DNA of 25,169 nt. Source: Candidatus Segatella intestinihominis (lineage in GTDB: Bacteria > Bacteroidota > Bacteroidia > Bacteroidales > Bacteroidaceae). Where the stretch lies: contig URLG01000038.1 of assembly GCA_900548535.1 (NCBI GenBank), positions 1 to 25,169 of the forward strand, in the 5' to 3' direction. Position numbers and translations under genes: made by a program. Numbering within the stretch: position 1 is the stretch's first letter; every line of letters begins with the position of its first letter. The notes beneath the pieces are model-generated. The model saw nothing but the letters and a program-made list of their open reading frames with translations. It had not been told where the DNA came from and ran no database searches. Below, piece by piece: positions 22,747-25,169 of this stretch.

Positions 22747-23499
22747 TTAGAATTCCAAGTCAACTTCTACTGGGCAGTGGTCGCTACCCATAATCTCTGT
22801 GTGTATCTTGGCTTCTGTGATCTTGTCCTTGATGCTGTCGGATACCAAGAAGTAGTCGATGCGCCAACCGGCGTTCTTCTCTCTTGCCTTGAAGCGGTAG
22901 GACCACCATGAATAGGTTACCTCTTCTGGGTGGAGATAACGGAAGCTGTCGGTGAAACCATCGTTCAGCAGAAGGGTCATCTTCTCTCGTTCCTCATCTG
23001 TAAAACCTGCGTTGCGACGATTGGTCTTAGGATTCTTGATGTCTATCTCTTCATGAGCCACATTCAAGTCGCCGCAAATCACTACGGGCTTCTTGGCATC
23101 AAGATTCTTTAGGAACTGATGGAAGTCATCTTCCCATCTCATGCGATAATCCAATCGCTTGAGTTCGGTCTGGGAGTTGGGGGTGTAGCAGGTTACGAGG
23201 TAGAAGTTGTCGTATTCCAATGTGATGACTCTTCCCTCGTGGTCATGCTCCTCTATGCCCATGCCGTAGCCCACGCTCAGTGGCTTGTGCTTGGTGTAGA
23301 TGGCTGTGCCGGAATACCCCTTTTTCTCAGCGTAGTTCCAGTAACTCTCGTACCCCTCAAATGCTAGATTGAGTTGGCCTTCTTGCATCTTGGTCTCTTG
23401 CAGGCAGAAGAAGTCGGCATCGAGTGCCTTGAATTGTGCCTCGAAGTCCTTGCCTACGCATGCACGCAGACCATTTACATTCCATGATATAAACTTCAT
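22747..23499 (-). CDS. xth: Exodeoxyribonuclease III / AP endonuclease
   Basis: 250 residues. It cleaves DNA at abasic sites and degrades 3' ends, in base-excision repair. The exonuclease III (EEP) active site is complete: ISWNVNGLRA with Asn7, LQETK with metal-binding Glu35, CYTPNS, GDLNVAHEEID, GWRIDYFLVS, and the catalytic GSDHCPV with Asp240-His241. Length and motifs match the ExoA/XthA group. It lies downstream of folE on the same strand, separated by heptamer-phased AT-rich sequence, and ends at a strong terminator. Confidence 0.95.
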   Translation of the reverse strand: MKFISWNVNGLRACVGKDFEAQFKALDADFFCLQETKMQEGQLNLAFEGYESYWNYAEKKGYSGTAIYTKHKPLSVGYGMGIEEHDHEGRVITLEYDNFYLVTCYTPNSQTELKRLDYRMRWEDDFHQFLKNLDAKKPVVICGDLNVAHEEIDIKNPKTNRRNAGFTDEEREKMTLLLNDGFTDSFRYLHPEEVTYSWWSYRFKAREKNAGWRIDYFLVSDSIKDKITEAKIHTEIMGSDHCPVEVDLEF

Positions 23500-23516
23500 T
23501 GTTGTTTTTGTTTGTA

Positions 23517-23580
23517 GTTAATAAACAATAGTTTATAGTTAATAGCAAGATTGCCCTATAAACTATTAACTATAAACTAT
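23517..23580. repeat. Heptamer-phased AT-rich words forming a 17-bp inverted repeat
   Basis: Left part: GTTAATA, AACAATA, GTTTATA, GTTAATA (23517-23544). Right part: TATAAAC, TATTAAC, TATAAAC (23557-23577), continuing as TATCACC. 23528-23544 and 23564-23580 are exact inverted copies, 19 bp apart, and could form a hairpin between folE and exonuclease III. Confidence 0.85.
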
Positions 23581-23588
23581 CACCTAAG

Positions 23589-24182
23589 TTAGATTCTCTT
23601 AGATTCCCCTCTCAGCAAGTTCATAAACTCCTGTCGGGTATTGAGAGAATTGAACACACCGCTGTAGTCGCTAGTGGTGGTAATGCTGTTCTGCTTCTCC
23701 ACACCTCGCATCTGCATGCACATGTGCTTAGCCTCTATCACAACCATGACTCCCTGAGGGTTCAGTGTCTCCTGGATGCAGTCCTTAATCTGCTGAGTGA
23801 GACGCTCCTGTACCTGCAAACGATGGCTGTAGATGTCTACTACTCGGGCTATCTTGCTCAGTCCGGTTATCTTGCCGTTGGGGATATAGGCTACATGTAC
23901 CTTGCCATAGAAAGGCAGCATGTGATGCTCGCACATGGAGAAGAAGTCGATGTCCTTGACGATAACCATCTGGTCATATTTCTCCTCAAAGAGGGCATCG
24001 GTCAATACCTTGTGGGCATCCTGGGTGTAGCCGCGAGTCAGTATCTGCATCGCCTTAGCCACACGCATCGGAGTTTTTGCCAATCCCTCTCGTTCTGGGT
24101 CTTCGCCCAAGAGTTTCAATACTTCTTTATAGTGTGCCGCGAGGTCATCTAGCCCTTCACGGAATTCTGTTTCTGGATTCAT
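23589..24182 (-). CDS. folE: GTP cyclohydrolase I
   Basis: 197 residues. It converts GTP to 7,8-dihydroneopterin triphosphate, the first step of folate synthesis, as a cytoplasmic decamer. The zinc ligands are all present: Cys84 and His87 in FFSMCEHHMLPF, and Cys155 in KHMCMQMRG. Also visible are GKVHVAYIPNGKITGLSK and the C-terminal signature EKQNSITTTS. This is the classic zinc-dependent FolE (type IA), not the FolE2 form. It lies between the SPOR-protein gene and exonuclease III on the same strand; a short heptamer series (24190-24224) occupies its leader. Confidence 0.97.
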   Translation of the reverse strand: MNPETEFREGLDDLAAHYKEVLKLLGEDPEREGLAKTPMRVAKAMQILTRGYTQDAHKVLTDALFEEKYDQMVIVKDIDFFSMCEHHMLPFYGKVHVAYIPNGKITGLSKIARVVDIYSHRLQVQERLTQQIKDCIQETLNPQGVMVVIEAKHMCMQMRGVEKQNSITTTSDYSGVFNSLNTRQEFMNLLRGESKRI

Positions 24183-24189
24183 CTTATTT

Positions 24190-24224
24190 AATTTATAATT
24201 TATAATTAATAATTGATAATTAGG
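24190..24224. repeat. Degenerate heptamer series AATTTAT in the folE leader
   Basis: In register: AATTTAT, AATTTAT, AATTAAT, AATTGAT, AATTAGG. The first unit begins 7 bp upstream of the folE start codon on the minus strand. Confidence 0.75.
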
Positions 24225-24256
24225 CCTACGGCATCAATGCTGTAAACTATTAACTA

Positions 24257-24320
24257 TTCATTGTTAATTATTCATTGTTAATTATTCATTGTTAATTATT
24301 CATTGTTAATTATTCATTAG
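24257..24320. repeat. 14-bp (2 x 7) tandem repeat reaching the SPOR gene stop
   Basis: Four exact copies of TTCATTGTTAATTA (24257-24312), then a partial TTCATTAG that runs into the SPOR gene's stop codon (24317-24319). Each unit is two heptamers, TTCATTG and TTAATTA, and heptamers of related sequence (TTAACTA) precede it. Confidence 0.92.
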
Positions 24321-25015
24321 TACTGTACTGTGATTTGCCCCTTTACCAGGCAGGCTTGCTTGTAGCCCAGAGCCTTAACCTTGGCTAGTACCTTCTGAGC
24401 CTCGGCGAGACTCTTGAAGTTGCCCATGCGGCAAATCCATCTTGGTGAGTAGAAGTGTACGTAGACAGGCTGGTCTGGGAACTTCATCTTGATGTTGTTG
24501 CCCGTTTGCTCTGCTTTCAAGCGGTCGTTGCGAGAGTTACCGCCAGCGTATACTTGTACTCTATATCCTGTTACCTTGTAGCTCTTGCGCATCACTTTCT
24601 TGCGCATATCCACTACTGGCATATCAGTTTCTTCTTTGTTTTCAGCTTTCTGAGTGTTGTTCTCGTGGTTGCCTTCCTTGGTAGTTTCATTCTTCTTGAG
24701 TGAGTCGGGAGCTAGTTTGTGCTGAGTGGTCGCAGTGCCTTCTTTGTGCTGAGGCTCTGTAGCTTTGTGCTGAGTCTCGGTGTTCTTGCGCTTCGTATCT
24801 GTTAAGTTTTTCTGTGGCTGAGGTGTAGTTTTGGTCTTGTTGTCTTGCGGAGCTATCTGCTTTCCGTTCACCAATTCGTCGATAGCCTTGCTTTGGTTCA
24901 CGGTCACTACACCCTGTCCTTGGTTCTTCTGCTTGAGATGTTCCAAGTAAGTCTGCGCATTAGCTGTCATAGCTGAGCAGAGGATAATCATACATAATGT
25001 GACGAATTGTTTCAT
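24317..25015 (-). CDS. SPOR domain protein, exported
   Basis: 232 residues. A signal peptide (MKQFVTLCMIILCSAMTANA, cleavage before Gln21) sends it to the periplasm. Residues about 55-135 form a Thr/Gln/Lys/Glu-rich linker with imperfect QHK-containing repeats (TETQHKATEPQHKEG). The C-terminal 80 residues are a SPOR domain (YRVQVYAGGNSRNDRLKAEQ, then WICRMGNFKSLAEAQKVL), which binds denuded glycan at division sites. No membrane anchor remains after cleavage. The order tpiA - SPOR - folE is a conserved Bacteroidota arrangement to my knowledge. The specific role is not known. Confidence 0.88.
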   Translation of the reverse strand: MKQFVTLCMIILCSAMTANAQTYLEHLKQKNQGQGVVTVNQSKAIDELVNGKQIAPQDNKTKTTPQPQKNLTDTKRKNTETQHKATEPQHKEGTATTQHKLAPDSLKKNETTKEGNHENNTQKAENKEETDMPVVDMRKKVMRKSYKVTGYRVQVYAGGNSRNDRLKAEQTGNNIKMKFPDQPVYVHFYSPRWICRMGNFKSLAEAQKVLAKVKALGYKQACLVKGQITVQY

Positions 25016-25059
25016 GACGATTCTTAGAATTTTTATATGGGTTGTTTAAATAATAAGTG

Positions 25060-25096
25060 AAGGGATGCCCTTCCCATGTGGGGATGGGTATCCCTT
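25060..25096 (-). terminator. Strong hairpin between tpiA and the SPOR gene
   Basis: The arms aagggatgcccttccc (25060-25075) and gggatgggtatccctt (25081-25096) pair over 16 positions with one wobble and one mismatch, loop ATGTG. On the minus strand an AT-rich but not T-only tract follows, so termination may be partial. Confidence 0.75.
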
Positions 25097-25117
25097 CGGA
25101 TAGATATCCTAATCAGA

Positions 25118-25169
25118 TTACTTCTTCCAAGCGTCGATGATACCCTTGAAATCAGCAGCCTTCAAAGAA
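25118..25169 (-). CDS. tpiA: Triosephosphate isomerase, C-terminal end (partial)
   Basis: Only the last 17 codons are inside the window, reading SLKAADFKGIIDAWKK and TAA (25118-25120). This is the typical end of TpiA, where the phosphate-binding GGASLK is followed by DFKxIIxAxK. The rest lies beyond the right edge. TpiA interconverts dihydroxyacetone phosphate and glyceraldehyde 3-phosphate in glycolysis. The short length limits certainty, but the gene order supports it. Confidence 0.8.
   Translation of the reverse strand, partial: SLKAADFKGIIDAWKK

Overview
The window looks like a chromosome segment of a gut Bacteroidota of the Prevotella / Segatella copri type. Evidence: promoters of the form TTTG-N20-TAnnTTTG, A-rich leaders without Shine-Dalgarno sequences, a SprE/PorW-type type IX secretion lipoprotein, a two-gene LysO exporter, and the order tpiA - SPOR protein - folE - exonuclease III. 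Species is inferred, not shown.

Two halves differ in character. Positions 1 to about 12,100 are AT-rich, nearly all plus-strand, and full of broken genes and repeats: a defence-type accessory island. In order it holds a 3' scrap of a PD-(D/E)XK transposase-like gene; an AAA ATPase translationally coupled to a small PD-(D/E)XK-like protein; a GmrSD-like DUF262/DUF1524 nuclease; a second decayed transposase-like gene whose last 100 bp nearly duplicate the first scrap; a SocA/DUF4065 gene interrupted by a 99-bp MITE; a DUF3800 gene; a minus-strand promoter firing into a structured inverted repeat (candidate small RNA); a nucleotidyltransferase remnant; a SIR2-HerA anti-phage pair; a DUF2971 gene; and a lone HigA-like XRE regulator on the minus strand.

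Positions about 12,110 to 25,169 are higher in GC and look like core genome: an SF2 helicase with a C-terminal WG-repeat region and split lysO on plus; then on minus porW/sprE, a metal ABC permease, a small Cys-cluster membrane protein, aroA and a metalloprotease lipoprotein; a plus-strand exported YwqK/MORN-like protein; then minus-strand exonuclease III, folE, a SPOR protein and the 3' end of tpiA.

The most notable observations are: (1) the ATPase + PD-(D/E)XK pair, which I cannot match to a named defence system, in a 4.4-kb interval bounded by 93%-identical direct repeats; (2) the MITE with perfect 19-bp inverted ends and a 6-bp target duplication, whose in-silico removal restores a full DUF4065 frame; (3) the possible small RNA at 6593-6668; (4) one promoter cassette copied in front of two unrelated island genes; and (5) 7-bp-phased tandem repeats at most gene boundaries of the minus-strand core block, some encoding the C-termini and stop codons of the adjacent genes.
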